Shown here piece after piece: positions 45,778 through 56,624 of a stretch of DNA of 64,000 bases (position 1 is the stretch's first letter; each line of letters starts with the position of its first letter). The notes beneath the pieces were generated by a model. The model worked only from the letters and a program-made list of their open reading frames with translations, was not told the origin of the DNA and searched no databases. Origin of the DNA: Paludibacter sp. (GTDB taxonomy: Bacteria; Bacteroidota; Bacteroidia; Bacteroidales; Paludibacteraceae); the NCBI GenBank assembly GCA_028710415.1, contig JAQTUE010000003.1, positions 186,001-250,000 of the forward strand, read 5' to 3'. Made by a program: the position numbers and the translations under genes.

Positions 45778-46773
45778 ATGAAACAAATACTAAATAGATT
45801 ATTCGATCATCAGTCATTAACCCGAGCTGAAGCTGCAGAGGTTATGACAAACATGGCGGTGGGAAAATATAATGAATCCCAGATAGCAGCATTTGTATCC
45901 GTTTATTTGATGCGCAGCATTGAACTGGATGAAGTGATCGGATTCAGGGATGCCTTGCTGAATATGGCCGTTCAAATGGATTTATCGGAGTTTGATCCGC
46001 TGGATATAGTAGGAACAGGTGGTGATGGAAAAAATACCTTCAATATCTCTACCTGCAGTTGTTTTGCAGTGGCAGGTGCCGGCTACAAGGTGGCTAAGCA
46101 CGGCAACTATGGAGCTACATCGGTGAGTGGATCGTCAAATGTACTGGAATATTTTGGTGCAAAATTCACCACCGACCTGAATATTGTAAAACGTTCATTG
46201 GACGAATCGGGTTTTGCATACCTGCATGCACCCTTTTGCAATCCTGCCATGAAGAATGTGGCTCCTGTACGTAAAAATCTGGGAGTGCGTACTTTCTTTA
46301 ATGTGCTGGGACCACTTATCAGCCCGGCAAGACCAAACTATCAGAGCCTGGGAGTATACAGCCTGAAAATGATGCGCCTGTATACTTATATTTATCAAAA
46401 CCTGGGGTGTCAGTATTCCATAGTACATTCCCTGGATGGGTATGATGAAATCTCATTGACGGATTCCTGCAAGATTGTGAATAACAGTGGTGAATTTGTA
46501 TATACGCCTGAAGAACTTGGGTTTAAAAAAATAGAACAGAAAGAATTATGGGGTGGTGATACAGTCGAAGAAGCCGCACATATATTCATGAATGTGTTGG
46601 ATAATAAAGCTACAGAAGCACAACGAAATGCCGTTATTATAAATTCTGCCTTTACTATTCAGACGCGGTGTCCTCAAAAACCATTGGAGCAATGCAAGGC
46701 AGAAGCAAGTGAATCGTTGGAAAGCGGGCAGGCAAAGAAAGCATTTGTGAAGTTTGAAGAAATCTACGGATAA
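45778..46773 (+). CDS. trpD: Anthranilate phosphoribosyltransferase
   Basis: 331 residues with the PRPP-binding GTGGDGKNTFNIST near residue 80, KHGNYGATSVSGSSNVLE near 112 and PFCNPAMKNVAPVRKNLGVRT near 151. It transfers phosphoribose to anthranilate, the second step of tryptophan synthesis. Length is normal. It is not fused to TrpG, unlike in enterobacteria. Confidence 0.96.
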   Translation: MKQILNRLFDHQSLTRAEAAEVMTNMAVGKYNESQIAAFVSVYLMRSIELDEVIGFRDALLNMAVQMDLSEFDPLDIVGTGGDGKNTFNISTCSCFAVAGAGYKVAKHGNYGATSVSGSSNVLEYFGAKFTTDLNIVKRSLDESGFAYLHAPFCNPAMKNVAPVRKNLGVRTFFNVLGPLISPARPNYQSLGVYSLKMMRLYTYIYQNLGCQYSIVHSLDGYDEISLTDSCKIVNNSGEFVYTPEELGFKKIEQKELWGGDTVEEAAHIFMNVLDNKATEAQRNAVIINSAFTIQTRCPQKPLEQCKAEASESLESGQAKKAFVKFEEIYG

Positions 46774-46851
46774 TTTAGAACTGTCATATTCTCAAATACA
46801 ATTTTAAATTTTAGAACTTTATAGTCGAACATCCCAGTAATACAACTTTTT

Positions 46852-47637
46852 ATGTCTACAATTCTTGATAAAATCCTTGCTGATAAAGCTTTTGAAGTTG
46901 CTGAACGGAAACTCATAGTTTCAATTTCAGATTTGGAGAAAGTACCTGCATTCTCTCGTACATGCTTGTCAATGAAACAATCCTTGCTTACATCAGAAAC
47001 GGGAATAATATCGGAATTTAAGCGTAAATCTCCTTCCCTGGGTTGGATTCATGAGGATGCTGATGTGCTGATGGTTACTTCAGGATATAGTGCTTCGGGT
47101 GCATCGGGAATATCTATCCTAACAGATCTGCCTTATTTTGGAGGAACACCTCAGGATGTCATCCAGGCACGGTCATTCATTACCTGTCCTGTCCTTCGAA
47201 AAGACTTTGTGATTGACGAATATCAACTCTACGAGGCAAAAGCCATGGGGGCTGATGTGATATTAATTATAGCAGCGGCATTAACAGGTAAAAGAACTTT
47301 TGAACTTGCCCGTAAAGCCCATGAGTTGGGACTGGAAGTATTGATGGAAGTCCATAATACCGACGAGATCAGGCATGCAAATGATTTCGTGGATATGATC
47401 GGCGTGAACAACCGGAACCTGAAAACATTTGAACAAAGCATACAAGTCTCATTTGATCTGGCGGATAAAATCCCGGATCACTTTGTGAAAATCAGTGAAA
47501 GTGGTATCTCGAAAGTTGAAACAGTAAAGGAATTGCGTAAAGTGGGCTTCAGAGGCTTTTTAATGGGTGAAAACTTCATGAAAGAAACTAATCCGGCAGT
47601 AGCACTTGCATCATTTATAAATGCTCTTAAATCATAA
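46852..47637 (+). CDS. trpC: Indole-3-glycerol-phosphate synthase
   Basis: The 261-residue TIM-barrel protein has EFKRKSPSLGWI (catalytic Lys and Ser region), LRKDFVIDEYQLYEAKAMGAD and VNNRNLKTFE, and ends with SESGIS and a phosphate loop (FLMGENFMK). It closes the indole ring from CdRP. It is separate from TrpF. Confidence 0.96.
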   Translation: MSTILDKILADKAFEVAERKLIVSISDLEKVPAFSRTCLSMKQSLLTSETGIISEFKRKSPSLGWIHEDADVLMVTSGYSASGASGISILTDLPYFGGTPQDVIQARSFITCPVLRKDFVIDEYQLYEAKAMGADVILIIAAALTGKRTFELARKAHELGLEVLMEVHNTDEIRHANDFVDMIGVNNRNLKTFEQSIQVSFDLADKIPDHFVKISESGISKVETVKELRKVGFRGFLMGENFMKETNPAVALASFINALKS

Positions 47638-47674
47638 CCGAAAATCAGTTCCAGCTTCTACAACCTAATTGCAT

Positions 47675-47730
47675 AATCAACCAATCAACCAATCAACTAA
47701 TTAACCAATTAACCAATTAACCAATCAACC
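47675..47730. repeat. AATCAACC octamer array abutting the trpF start
   Basis: Seven head-to-tail octamers (AATCAACC and AATTAACC variants, 56 bases) end exactly at the base before the trpF ATG. Confidence 0.92.
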
Positions 47731-48345
47731 ATGCTACTAAAGATCTGCGGACTGAAATATCCCGAAAACATTCAAGCTGTATCTGCATTAAAACCTGATT
47801 TTATGGGATTTATTTTTTATCCTAAATCACCCCGCTATGCCGAACCATTGGATAGTACAGCTTTGAATGCATTACCTGCAACGATTAAGAAAATTGGAGT
47901 ATTTGTCAATGAGGACCTTGAAAATATACTTACTATTGCCTATAAATACAGACTTGATGGGTTGCAATTACATGGTACAGAATTGGTTGATATGTGCCGT
48001 GAATTAAAAAAACTTGGATATATTGTTATCAAAGCCTTTCCTGTTGCAGAAGCGTATAATTTTAAGGTGACAAAAGCCTATGAGGGAGTCTGTGATTATT
48101 TTCTGTTTGATACAAAAACAGATTCCTATGGAGGTTCAGGAGTAAAGTTCAACTGGCAAATATTGAAAGACTACAAAGGTGAAACGCCTTTTCTGCTTAG
48201 TGGCGGTATTGCAGTTGATGATGCGGAAGCCATTATGAAAATTGAACATCCTAAGTTTGCAGGGATTGATTTGAATAGTAAATTTGAAGTGAAACCGGGT
48301 ATGAAGAATATACCGTTATTAAAGGAATTTATAGGAAATTTATAA
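47731..48345 (+). CDS. trpF: Phosphoribosylanthranilate isomerase
   Basis: 204 residues; KICGLKYPENIQ at the N-terminus carries the catalytic Cys, LHGTELVD follows the barrel strand, and LFDTKTDSYGGSGVKFNW with LSGGI forms the phosphate site. It isomerises PRA to CdRP. Its start codon directly follows an octamer repeat array that leaves no room for a normal ribosome-binding site. Confidence 0.95.
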   Translation: MLLKICGLKYPENIQAVSALKPDFMGFIFYPKSPRYAEPLDSTALNALPATIKKIGVFVNEDLENILTIAYKYRLDGLQLHGTELVDMCRELKKLGYIVIKAFPVAEAYNFKVTKAYEGVCDYFLFDTKTDSYGGSGVKFNWQILKDYKGETPFLLSGGIAVDDAEAIMKIEHPKFAGIDLNSKFEVKPGMKNIPLLKEFIGNL

Positions 48346-48388
48346 GCGCAGAAAACTTTCCGAACTTGTATAATTCAACAACATAATT

Positions 48389-49159
48389 ATGAATAGAATA
48401 AATTATTTATTTGAGAATAAGAAAGAAAATATACTATCTGTATATTTTACAGCAGGTTTTCCTAAACTTGAAGATACTGTCCCTACCCTGAGATGTTTAC
48501 AGGCAAATGGAGTTGATTTAGTGGAGATAGGTGTGCCGTTCTCTGATCCGATGGCGGATGGCATTGTGATTCAAAACAGCAGCCAGGTAGCACTTCAAAA
48601 CGGCATGAGCATTCGTAAACTCTTTGATCAACTTACGGCAGTCCGGGTGGAGATCCATATCCCATTAATTATGATGGGGTATTTAAATCCCGTCATGCAA
48701 TTTGGGTTTGAGAATTTCTGCAAGGAATGCAGTCGGGTAGGGGTCGATGGCATGATCATTCCTGATCTGCCCATGGATGATTTCCTTGCTGAATATAAAG
48801 AAATAGCAGAACGTTATAAGCTGGAATTTATCTTCCTGATTACTCCTGAAACTTCCGAGGAACGCATCCGACTTATTGACAGCCATACCAATGGTTTTAT
48901 TTACATGGTTTCGTCAGCAGCCACAACAGGTACTCAGACTTCGTTCGATAATAAGGTGGATTACTTCAACCGGATTAATGCCATGAACTTGAAGAATCCG
49001 AGGCTTATCGGTTTTGGGATTTCTAATAAATCAACCCGTGACATGGTTTGCAAATACTCTTCAGGAGCAATCATAGGCAGTGCATTTATCAAAGCTCTCC
49101 AGGAGACACAGGATGTTGAGAAAGGAGTAAAATTACTCCTGAATAGTTTAGAACACTAA
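48389..49159 (+). CDS. trpA: Tryptophan synthase alpha subunit
   Basis: 256 residues; VEIGVPFSDPMADG contains the catalytic Glu and substrate-binding residues, DGMIIPDLPMDD the catalytic Asp loop, and GFGISNKST the phosphate site. It cleaves indole-3-glycerol phosphate and channels indole to TrpB. It is the last gene of the operon and is followed by a terminator. Confidence 0.96.
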   Translation: MNRINYLFENKKENILSVYFTAGFPKLEDTVPTLRCLQANGVDLVEIGVPFSDPMADGIVIQNSSQVALQNGMSIRKLFDQLTAVRVEIHIPLIMMGYLNPVMQFGFENFCKECSRVGVDGMIIPDLPMDDFLAEYKEIAERYKLEFIFLITPETSEERIRLIDSHTNGFIYMVSSAATTGTQTSFDNKVDYFNRINAMNLKNPRLIGFGISNKSTRDMVCKYSSGAIIGSAFIKALQETQDVEKGVKLLLNSLEH

Positions 49160-49160
49160 C

Positions 49161-49195
49161 AAAAAAGGCAATTTGCGATATGCAAATTGCCTTTT
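49161..49195 (+). terminator. Terminator of the trp operon
   Basis: AAAAGGCAATTTGC pairs with GCAAATTGCCTTTT around a short loop just after the trpA stop. The symmetric A and T runs let it also serve the convergent CotH-like gene. Confidence 0.88.
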
Positions 49196-49219
49196 CTGTT
49201 TATACTTTAAGGAGAGCTA

Positions 49220-51187
49220 TTACTGAATAATACTTCTGAATACTTTATTCCCATATACTTTGTCAGCGATATGAATCACATACACTCCCTGATTCAATGC
49301 TTTTTCAAATCGGATTGTTGCTTTTTCAGAAAAAATCTTTCTTCCCGCCATATCTATGATTTGAATAGTGGCATTATCAGATAATCCTTCAATGTGCATA
49401 ACGTTTCTATCATTCCAAAGATATATGGTAGATTCTAAATTCTTTATACCGGTAGAAGGGGTATAACTAAGTTTATTATCCATCCACGTAATCCGGTTTT
49501 TAATATAGTTTTTTACATTCGTAACCTCTGCAGAGTAACTTCCATAAACCTGGGGATTCATGTGCACTTTTGTATTCATAATGTCCCACCGTGTGAAATT
49601 TAATTTCTGTGACTGGTCAATTTGAGCAGCATAATCATCGGTGACCTGCAACATATCATTTGCATTAATTTTTCCACCATTCCTGTAACTGGCATAAATA
49701 GTTTTTAATCGACTCATAAATATTGGATCAGTAAACAGTCGATTGACAATGTCTTTAACTCCATTGGCGGCACTTCCACTTGAAGCATATATCCAGTTTA
49801 CATTATTATTGATGGGAAAGGTCCTGTAATCATTTTCAAAAGCAATATCAAAATCCCATACCGGACCAAAATAAAATTTATCATCATTTTTCTTTTTGTA
49901 CATATAGGTACTCCAATAGGTGTCAGTATTTCCTGTGATTTCACCTACCAAAAAATGGCGGATAAATGTTTCAATATCGATGTATTTTTTATATCCGTTT
50001 GTTTGATCTAAATAATTTGAAGCAAACAAAGCAGTTTCCATCTTTTCGAAGTGTGACTTAATATAGGCACTCTGGGCAGATACAATTTCGTCATCTTTAG
50101 GATATTTAATTGTTACCGGAACCTGCTTCATTGCTGAAGAAAACCATGATATTTCTTCATTTGCATAGGCATCCATTTCCAGTAGATATCCTCCTGTAAG
50201 ATCTGGCAGGGTGACTGTTGTTATTGCCATCTTATCAACTTCTACCCGTCCTGTAGCTACTTCTACCTGATCACAAAGTTGATAGGTCCCTTTGTATTCT
50301 CCATTTAGAAATACATCTACCGGTTTACCGGCTGGAGTGTACAGGATGTCAAGCTTTTTGCTTAAGTCGAATGCCAATAAATTACGCATGAGTGTTTTAT
50401 CACCATAATTGTTTATCAACGTCCAGCTTTTTTCTTTTGCAGGTAATCCAAGCAAACTTACTTTATTATACAATTTCATTCGATAAGGTTTCTTTGGAAA
50501 TTCCCAGCTTGCATTTCCCCTCCCTTTCACATCCAGACTGTCCGTAATTATTTTTGTCCCATTGTCTGAGATTACAGATACAATTCCCTTCAAATAAAGG
50601 TCTTTTATGACGATATCCTGAGCATTCTTTGTGTGAATTATAACGGTCGGCAAATTGGTGATTTGTTGAAATAACGAATTATCACCTATACCTTTGTATC
50701 CATAAAATTCAATTTCTGCCACATTACATTTTGCTGTAGTAGGGCCTATATAGCGAATATACCTGAATCCCTTTGAACAGTTGATCGTTTGAGGAGTGAG
50801 TATGCCCTGGGTGGGAGTAATCTGGATCATAAATAATGGAATTGCATCTCCAAAATCAGGTTTATTCGCACCTTCAAAGACTCCCAGAAGCATTCTTGCA
50901 GCCTGGCCGGTCCTGGGGCAATATGATATTTTTGTAATGATGGTTGGTTCACCTAAATCATAGCCTACCCATCCTCCACTCACATCGCAGGTGGCAAATG
51001 AATTGGTCAGGTTGCCATCAAAGGCGTAATTGGATAAACTGGCAGAAGTAGAGCAAGTATTATTTGAATAATCGTAGTAATTGGTGGTTCCAATGATTGT
51101 TCCGGTAAGTTTGGTTGAAGTGTTTTGTGAAATAGCTGGAGTGAAGATAAGTCCAAGCAGGAAAATAGATGTAATTAATTTTGTCAT
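49220..51187 (-). CDS. CotH-kinase-domain protein with discoidin-like domain, T9SS-exported
   Basis: The 655-residue protein has a signal peptide (MTKLITSIFLLGLIFTPAIS). A discoidin/F5-8C-like beta-sandwich (about 30-170) contains YAFDGNLTNSFATC and GGWVGYDLGEP. A CotH kinase-like domain (about 185-560) shows VKGRGNASWEFPKKPYRMKL and FGPVWDFDIAFENDYR, whose Asp residues match the catalytic loop. A type A T9SS sorting domain ends the protein (ATIQIIDMAGRKIFS, ending VFRSIIQ). CotH kinases phosphorylate spore-coat proteins in Bacillus; the role of secreted bacterial forms is unclear. It may bind glycans through the discoidin domain, which is inference. Confidence 0.85.
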   Translation of the reverse strand: MTKLITSIFLLGLIFTPAISQNTSTKLTGTIIGTTNYYDYSNNTCSTSASLSNYAFDGNLTNSFATCDVSGGWVGYDLGEPTIITKISYCPRTGQAARMLLGVFEGANKPDFGDAIPLFMIQITPTQGILTPQTINCSKGFRYIRYIGPTTAKCNVAEIEFYGYKGIGDNSLFQQITNLPTVIIHTKNAQDIVIKDLYLKGIVSVISDNGTKIITDSLDVKGRGNASWEFPKKPYRMKLYNKVSLLGLPAKEKSWTLINNYGDKTLMRNLLAFDLSKKLDILYTPAGKPVDVFLNGEYKGTYQLCDQVEVATGRVEVDKMAITTVTLPDLTGGYLLEMDAYANEEISWFSSAMKQVPVTIKYPKDDEIVSAQSAYIKSHFEKMETALFASNYLDQTNGYKKYIDIETFIRHFLVGEITGNTDTYWSTYMYKKKNDDKFYFGPVWDFDIAFENDYRTFPINNNVNWIYASSGSAANGVKDIVNRLFTDPIFMSRLKTIYASYRNGGKINANDMLQVTDDYAAQIDQSQKLNFTRWDIMNTKVHMNPQVYGSYSAEVTNVKNYIKNRITWMDNKLSYTPSTGIKNLESTIYLWNDRNVMHIEGLSDNATIQIIDMAGRKIFSEKATIRFEKALNQGVYVIHIADKVYGNKVFRSIIQ

Positions 51188-51362
51188 GTCTTTTTATATG
51201 TATTAGATTTTCAGGTTTTAAAACACAAAGATATATAAAGACTTGTTATGATTAACTATGATTTTAACTGATTTTTATAAGTGTGAGTTTTTGTGAGTTT
51301 TTTTTTGCCGATTTAAATATTATCGCATACAATTTGATCAACCTGAATCATCTTAAAACAAC

Positions 51363-51394
51363 AAATGCCGGATTCTTTACGAATCCGGCATTTT
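51363..51394 (-). terminator. Terminator after infB
   Basis: AAATGCCGGATTC pairs with GAATCCGGCATTT around a short loop, 36 bases beyond the infB stop, with a T-rich minus-strand flank. Confidence 0.88.
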
Positions 51395-51429
51395 AAATAT
51401 TAAATTGCCAATGAGTAAATTGTCAATTC

Positions 51430-54400
51430 TTATAATGTTTTCCTTACTTCAGTTTCTTCGTAGCTTTCCACGATATCACCTACCTGTATGTCATTGTAGT
51501 TTTTGATATTCAATCCGCATTCGTAATTTGTACCAACTTCTTTCACGTCGTCTTTGAAACGTTTTAATGAATCAAGTTCACCGGTATAAACCACAATGCC
51601 ATCACGAATAATACGGATCTTGTTGTTACGTTTAATTTTACCTTCACGAACCAGACAACCTGCAACAGTACCCACTTTAGTGATCTTAAATACTTCGCGT
51701 ATTTCGACTGTAGCAGTGATCTCTTCCCTGATTTCAGGGGAAAGCATTCCTTCCATAGCCGATTTGATTTCTTCAATCGCATCGTAAATAATGGAGTACA
51801 GGCGAATATCGATTTCTTCTTTGTCGGCGATCTTGCGTGCTGTAGTAGTCGGACGAACCTGGAAACCACAGATGATTGCATTTGATGCTGCTGCCAATAG
51901 AATATCAGAATCCGAAATAGCACCTACTGCTTTGTGAATTACATTCACCTGGATATTTTCAGTTGATAAGTTCAATAACGAATCAGACAAGGCTTCCACC
52001 GAACCATCCACGTCACCTTTCACAATGATATTTAATTCCTTGAAATCACCAAGGGCAATACGACGGCCTAATTCGTCCAGCGTAAAGTGTTTCTTAGTAC
52101 GTATACTTTGTTCGCGTTGTAATTGCTCACGTTTGTTTGCTATTTCACGTGCTTCATGTTCCGAAGTCATTACATTGAAGTTATCACCTGCCTGAGGTGC
52201 TCCGTTAAGACCCAGAATCAAGGCTGGTTCACCCGGCAATACCTGGGTAATGCGTTGATTACGTTCGTTGAACATGGCTTTAACTTTACCATAATAGGTT
52301 CCGGCTAATACTACATCACCTGTGTGAAGTGTTCCGTTATTTACAAGAATAGTAGAAACATACCCTCTACCTTTATCCAGTGTTGATTCGATTACAGAGC
52401 CTATGGCACGTTTATTCGGGTTTGCTTTCAGTTCAAGTAATTCGGCTTCAAGCAATACTTTTTCAAGTAATTCAGCGACTCCCTGACCTTTTTTAGCAGA
52501 GATATCCTGTGATTGGTATTTTCCACCCCAGTCTTCTACCAGGTAATTCATTTGTGCTAATGTCGCTTTAATCTTTTCAGGGTCTGCACCGTCTTTATCC
52601 ACCTTGTTGATAGCAAAGATGATTGGAACATTGGCAGCCGAAGCGTGATTGATAGCTTCAATAGTTTGAGGCATCACATTATCGTCGGCAGCTACTATAA
52701 TAATAACAATATCCGTTACTTTCGCTCCACGTGCACGCATGGCAGTAAATGCCTCGTGACCCGGGGTATCCAGGAATGTGATTCGTTGACCATTTTCAAG
52801 TTTTACATTGTAGGCACCAATATGCTGGGTGATACCACCGGCTTCACCTGCAATCACATTTGTTTTACGGATATGGTCAAGCAATGAAGTCTTACCATGA
52901 TCGACGTGACCCATGACGGTTACAATCGGTGCACGTGGTAATAAATCTTCTTCATTGTCAACTTCTTCTTCACCAATGGCTTCAATTACGTCAGCACTGA
53001 CATATTCTGTTGAAAATCCGAATTCTTCTGCTACGATATTGATTGTCTCAGCATCCAGACGTTGGTTGATAGATACCATCAATCCAATGTTCATACAGGT
53101 TGCTATAACCTGATTTACCGAAACATCCATCATCACAGCCAATTCGCTTGCAGTAACAAACTCGGTCAGTTTAATAACGCTTTCTTCATCGCGTTCACGT
53201 TGCGCCTGTTCCTGTTGACGGGCACTGACGCTATCACGTTTGTCGCGGCGGTATTTCGATCCTTTCCCTTTTTTATTTGCTCCTGAAAGGCGAGCCAGAG
53301 TTTCCTTAATTTGTTTTTGTACGTCTTCTTCGTTTACAGCCGTTTTAATGGACTTTTTCAGACGGTCTTTATTTGGTTTGGCAACGCCGGCACCACCGGT
53401 AGTTCCCGGAGTAACCTTTTTAGGATGTGCAAAGCCTTGCGTTGGTCCGTTTGGTTGTGGAACTTTAGTAATATCAACCTTCTGATTTGAAAAGCGTTCG
53501 CGTTTCTTCTTAGGATGTATCGGCGTTGGATTAGCTGCTACTTCAGCCGCTGTACGTAATATCTTCTTATCACCCGGTAAAATCGGTTTCTTACTGTCGA
53601 TAACAATTTTAGACTTATCTTCCCGTTCCCGTCTTTTTTGTTCCTTGGTTTTTGGTTTTGGGCGGGTGCTTTGGTTTAATAGTTCCAAATCAATTGTCCC
53701 AATGACCACTGGAGCAACATCGCTGATTGGCCTTGCTAAAGAGAATATCTCATCTTCTTCGTGATCGTTGTCCTTGGTTTCAATATTCCGTTCAACTGTT
53801 TCTGCTTCCGCTTCAACAGGAACTTCAAATTTCTTAACCGGTTTTTCTGCTTCAGGAAGTGGTTCTTGTTTGGCTTTATGTTCTTTCTTGATTACCTTGT
53901 CTTCGATTATTTCAACTTTGACAGGTTCAGGAACAATTACCTTTTCTTCAACAATTGGTTGCGGTGCAGGTACTGCTGCCGGAACTTCCACTTCTTTTTT
54001 AGGTTCTTCTTTTACCTGTTGAACTACTTCAACCGGAACTTCTTTTACTACAATTACCTTTTCCTCAACAACTTTTTCAACAACTTTTTCTTCTACTATA
54101 ACTGCTTTCGTTTCAACTACTTTCTCAACGATAGGTTTTTCAGCAACAGGCTTTTCGACAACCGGTTTTTCAGCTACGTGAGTAGGTGTTTTTATTTCTG
54201 CTTTTACTTCTGAATGTTTGTCTTTTGAATCCAAATCGATATGTCCAACAGATTTGAAATGTGGCAACTGATCTTCAGAAATAGTCACATGAATAGTTTC
54301 AGCCTGTTTCTCAACAGGTTTAGGTTTGTTGTAACCTTCTATAGACACGCTGGGAGCTTTTTCTTTTAGAAGACGCTCCTGGCTTAATCGCTCCGATTCA

Positions 54401-54573
54401 ATCTTCAGAGCCATATCTTTATTAAATTCTTTTGCAAGCAAAAGGTGCAAGTCGTCCGACAACTTCAAATTGGGGTCGACGACTATTTTATGACCTTTTT
54501 TCGCCAAAAATTCAACTGCGGTGGTCATCCCAACATTTAAATCTTTACAGGCTTTACTTAATCTTATGGACAT
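51430..54573 (-). CDS. infB: Translation initiation factor IF-2
   Basis: The 1047-residue GTPase delivers initiator tRNA to the 30S subunit. Its N-terminal IF2-N domain ([20 protein letters not shown]) is followed by a long low-complexity stretch of Val/Lys/Glu/Pro repeats ([13 protein letters not shown] type, about 130-290). A second IF2-N domain, the G domain ([26 protein letters not shown]) and C-terminal beta-barrels complete it. It is the last gene of rimP-nusA-infB. Confidence 0.97.
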   Translation of the reverse strand: MSIRLSKACKDLNVGMTTAVEFLAKKGHKIVVDPNLKLSDDLHLLLAKEFNKDMALKIESERLSQERLLKEKAPSVSIEGYNKPKPVEKQAETIHVTISEDQLPHFKSVGHIDLDSKDKHSEVKAEIKTPTHVAEKPVVEKPVAEKPIVEKVVETKAVIVEEKVVEKVVEEKVIVVKEVPVEVVQQVKEEPKKEVEVPAAVPAPQPIVEEKVIVPEPVKVEIIEDKVIKKEHKAKQEPLPEAEKPVKKFEVPVEAEAETVERNIETKDNDHEEDEIFSLARPISDVAPVVIGTIDLELLNQSTRPKPKTKEQKRREREDKSKIVIDSKKPILPGDKKILRTAAEVAANPTPIHPKKKRERFSNQKVDITKVPQPNGPTQGFAHPKKVTPGTTGGAGVAKPNKDRLKKSIKTAVNEEDVQKQIKETLARLSGANKKGKGSKYRRDKRDSVSARQQEQAQRERDEESVIKLTEFVTASELAVMMDVSVNQVIATCMNIGLMVSINQRLDAETINIVAEEFGFSTEYVSADVIEAIGEEEVDNEEDLLPRAPIVTVMGHVDHGKTSLLDHIRKTNVIAGEAGGITQHIGAYNVKLENGQRITFLDTPGHEAFTAMRARGAKVTDIVIIIVAADDNVMPQTIEAINHASAANVPIIFAINKVDKDGADPEKIKATLAQMNYLVEDWGGKYQSQDISAKKGQGVAELLEKVLLEAELLELKANPNKRAIGSVIESTLDKGRGYVSTILVNNGTLHTGDVVLAGTYYGKVKAMFNERNQRITQVLPGEPALILGLNGAPQAGDNFNVMTSEHEAREIANKREQLQREQSIRTKKHFTLDELGRRIALGDFKELNIIVKGDVDGSVEALSDSLLNLSTENIQVNVIHKAVGAISDSDILLAAASNAIICGFQVRPTTTARKIADKEEIDIRLYSIIYDAIEEIKSAMEGMLSPEIREEITATVEIREVFKITKVGTVAGCLVREGKIKRNNKIRIIRDGIVVYTGELDSLKRFKDDVKEVGTNYECGLNIKNYNDIQVGDIVESYEETEVRKTL

Positions 54574-54684
54574 ATGCTATAATTACAGTTTTTCTTATTT
54601 TTTTTAAAAGTCTCCGGTCAATACTCTCTGTTTTTTGGCTGATATTCCTTCAACACTTAATACAGAAATCAAAACACAAACACT

Positions 54685-55944
54685 TTATTCTTCGTCTTCG
54701 AATTCGGCATTTAGAATCGCCAATACTTCGTCAACGGTTTCTTCTTCCAGGTCGGTACGACGAATCAAATCCTGACGTGAAATTGCCAGTACGCTTTTCG
54801 CAGTATCACAACCAATGGCTTTTAATGCATCGATAACCCATTGATCAATTTCATCACTGAATTCGTTCAGGTAGATATCTTCGCTTTCGGCATCTTCATC
54901 CATTTCACGGAATACATCGAGCGTGTAACCCGAAAGCATACCTGCCAGTTTGATGTTTAATCCGCCTTTTCCGATAGCTTGTGACACTTCTTCGGGTTTC
55001 AGGTAGATCTCTGCTTTCTTTTCCACTTCATTCAATCGAATGGAAGAAATCTTGGCAGGGCTCAAGGCACGTGAAATAAATAAATTGATGTTATTTGTAT
55101 AATTTATCACGTCGATGTTCTCATTACGCAACTCACGTACAATACCGTGGATACGTGAACCTTTTACACCTACGCAGGCACCTACCGGATCAATACGGTC
55201 ATCGTACGATTCAACAGCTACTTTGGCACGTTCACCCGGGATGCGGGCAATTTTCTTTATGGTAATCAACCCTTCGTGTATTTCGGGTACTTCCAGTTCG
55301 AACAAACGTTCCAAAAATACAGGTGAGATACGTGAAAGTATAATCTTAGGATTATTGTTTTTATTTTCTACCATAGCAACTACCGCACGTACGGTGTCTC
55401 CCTTGCGGTAAAAGTCAGTCGGGATTTGTTCTGATTTTGGTAAATACAGTTCGTTTCCTTCCTCATCAATGAGCAACATTTCTTTCTTCCAGATCTGGTA
55501 CAATTCAGCACTTACAATCTGTCCGATTTTTTCGCTGTATTTAGAAAATACATTATCTTTTTGCAGTTCCAGTATTTTGGATGACAGGGTCTGACGAAGT
55601 GTCAGGATAGCACGGCGTCCAAAACTAAGAAAATCTACCGTATCGGTTACTTCTTCATCAACTTCGTAATCTTCATCAATCTTCTTTGCATCGGTAAGCG
55701 AAATCTGTAAATTTGGATCTTCCAGATCTTCATCGGCTACAACAGTACGGTTACGATAAATTTCAAAGTCACCTTTGTCAGGGTTGATAATCACATCGTA
55801 ATTCTCATCGGTACCAAACAATTTTGTAATCACATTACGGAACGACTCTTCCATCACACTGATTAATGTACTTCTGTCGATGCTTTTTAGCTCTTTAAAC
55901 TCCGAAAAAGTATCAATTAAGCTAATTGTTTCTTTTTTGCTCAT
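54685..55944 (-). CDS. nusA: Transcription termination/antitermination factor NusA
   Basis: 419 residues with the N-terminal RNA-polymerase-binding domain, an S1 domain (KGDTVRAVVAMVENKNN near 175), two KH domains (DRIDPVGACVGVKGSRIHGIV and SQAIGKGGLNIKLAG) and an acidic C-terminal extension ending EFEDEE. It starts 3 bases after the rimP stop, in the conserved rimP-nusA-infB operon; infB follows after 111 bases. Confidence 0.96.
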   Translation of the reverse strand: MSKKETISLIDTFSEFKELKSIDRSTLISVMEESFRNVITKLFGTDENYDVIINPDKGDFEIYRNRTVVADEDLEDPNLQISLTDAKKIDEDYEVDEEVTDTVDFLSFGRRAILTLRQTLSSKILELQKDNVFSKYSEKIGQIVSAELYQIWKKEMLLIDEEGNELYLPKSEQIPTDFYRKGDTVRAVVAMVENKNNNPKIILSRISPVFLERLFELEVPEIHEGLITIKKIARIPGERAKVAVESYDDRIDPVGACVGVKGSRIHGIVRELRNENIDVINYTNNINLFISRALSPAKISSIRLNEVEKKAEIYLKPEEVSQAIGKGGLNIKLAGMLSGYTLDVFREMDEDAESEDIYLNEFSDEIDQWVIDALKAIGCDTAKSVLAISRQDLIRRTDLEEETVDEVLAILNAEFEDEE

Positions 55945-55947
55945 GGC

Positions 55948-56415
55948 CTATTTGAATCTAATAATATATTTTGTAGTTTTAATATCTTCGTAAGAAAACG
56001 TAAGGTTCTCGTTCACTATAATTTTCCGTTTTGCACCTTCCGGTTTTTCGGTTTTCTCTATTTCAATAACAAATTCATTCTCATGTACTTCAACCAGGAC
56101 TCCGGTGTATTTTTTACCTTCCTTTGTCAGGGTTTCTACCTCGTTACCAAGGTTCTTTTCATATTGTTTCAATACTTTGAAAGGTTCTGTCAATCCGGCT
56201 GAACCTACTTCAAGTTCATAATCTTCAATTTCCCTGTCAATTTGTGATTCTATATGGCGGTTTAGTTCCCCGCAAAACTCAATTGTTACTCCTTCGAAGG
56301 AGTCAATTTCAACTAAAACACGGTTATCCGGAGTGACTTTTAGCTCCACTAAATAATAATCTTTATCCGATAAGAATTGTTCAATTACTTGATATATAGT
56401 ATCTTTTGAAATCAT
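55948..56415 (-). CDS. rimP: Ribosome maturation factor RimP
   Basis: The frame extends to 56463, but that start would translate the leader hairpin. The ATG at 56415 (MISKDTIYQVIEQFLSDKDY) gives 155 residues, the normal RimP length. VELKVTPDNRVLVEIDS and ELEVGSAGLTEPFK are family signatures. It assists 30S assembly. It is the first gene of the operon, with a strong promoter at 56478-56509. Confidence 0.92.
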   Translation of the reverse strand: MISKDTIYQVIEQFLSDKDYYLVELKVTPDNRVLVEIDSFEGVTIEFCGELNRHIESQIDREIEDYELEVGSAGLTEPFKVLKQYEKNLGNEVETLTKEGKKYTGVLVEVHENEFVIEIEKTEKPEGAKRKIIVNENLTFSYEDIKTTKYIIRFK

Positions 56416-56437
56416 ATTGAGTATTATATTAACAAAC

Positions 56438-56457
56438 GAGGGGACTGTTGTCCCCTC
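56438..56457 (-). promoter_or_regulatory. Leader hairpin of the rimP-nusA-infB operon
   Basis: GAGGGGAC and GTCCCCTC form a perfect 8-bp stem with a 4-base loop, about a dozen bases after the expected transcription start and 22 bases before the rimP ATG. There is no T tract, so it is not a terminator; it could stabilise the mRNA 5' end or be a binding site. Confidence 0.65.
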
Positions 56458-56477
56458 CTCCATATCCTAATTCTTTG

Positions 56478-56509
56478 CAAAAGTACAAAATAATTCTTTA
56501 TCATACAAA
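56478..56509 (-). promoter_or_regulatory. Promoter of the rimP-nusA-infB operon
   Basis: On the minus strand TTTG (56506-56509), 20 bases, then TACTTTTG (56478-56485): a full match to the Bacteroidota TTTG / TAnnTTTG promoter. Confidence 0.8.
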
Positions 56510-56624
56510 GATTTATGATAAAAATTTACTAACTGCTTCTTTCGATTTAATTTTTTTTATACTTGAGTGCCGTTATTCAATCTATTTCTACTTATTTTCA
56601 GAATGAAGTCTATCCGGCATTTAT

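Noticed and set aside
53761-54213. 150-codon Phe/Asn/Tyr-rich ORF on the plus strand inside infB
   Set aside because: It is the antisense shadow of the Lys/Glu/Val-rich low-complexity region of IF-2.
56416-56463. Upstream extension of RimP
   Set aside because: It would translate the leader hairpin just after the promoter; the ATG at 56415 gives the normal RimP length.
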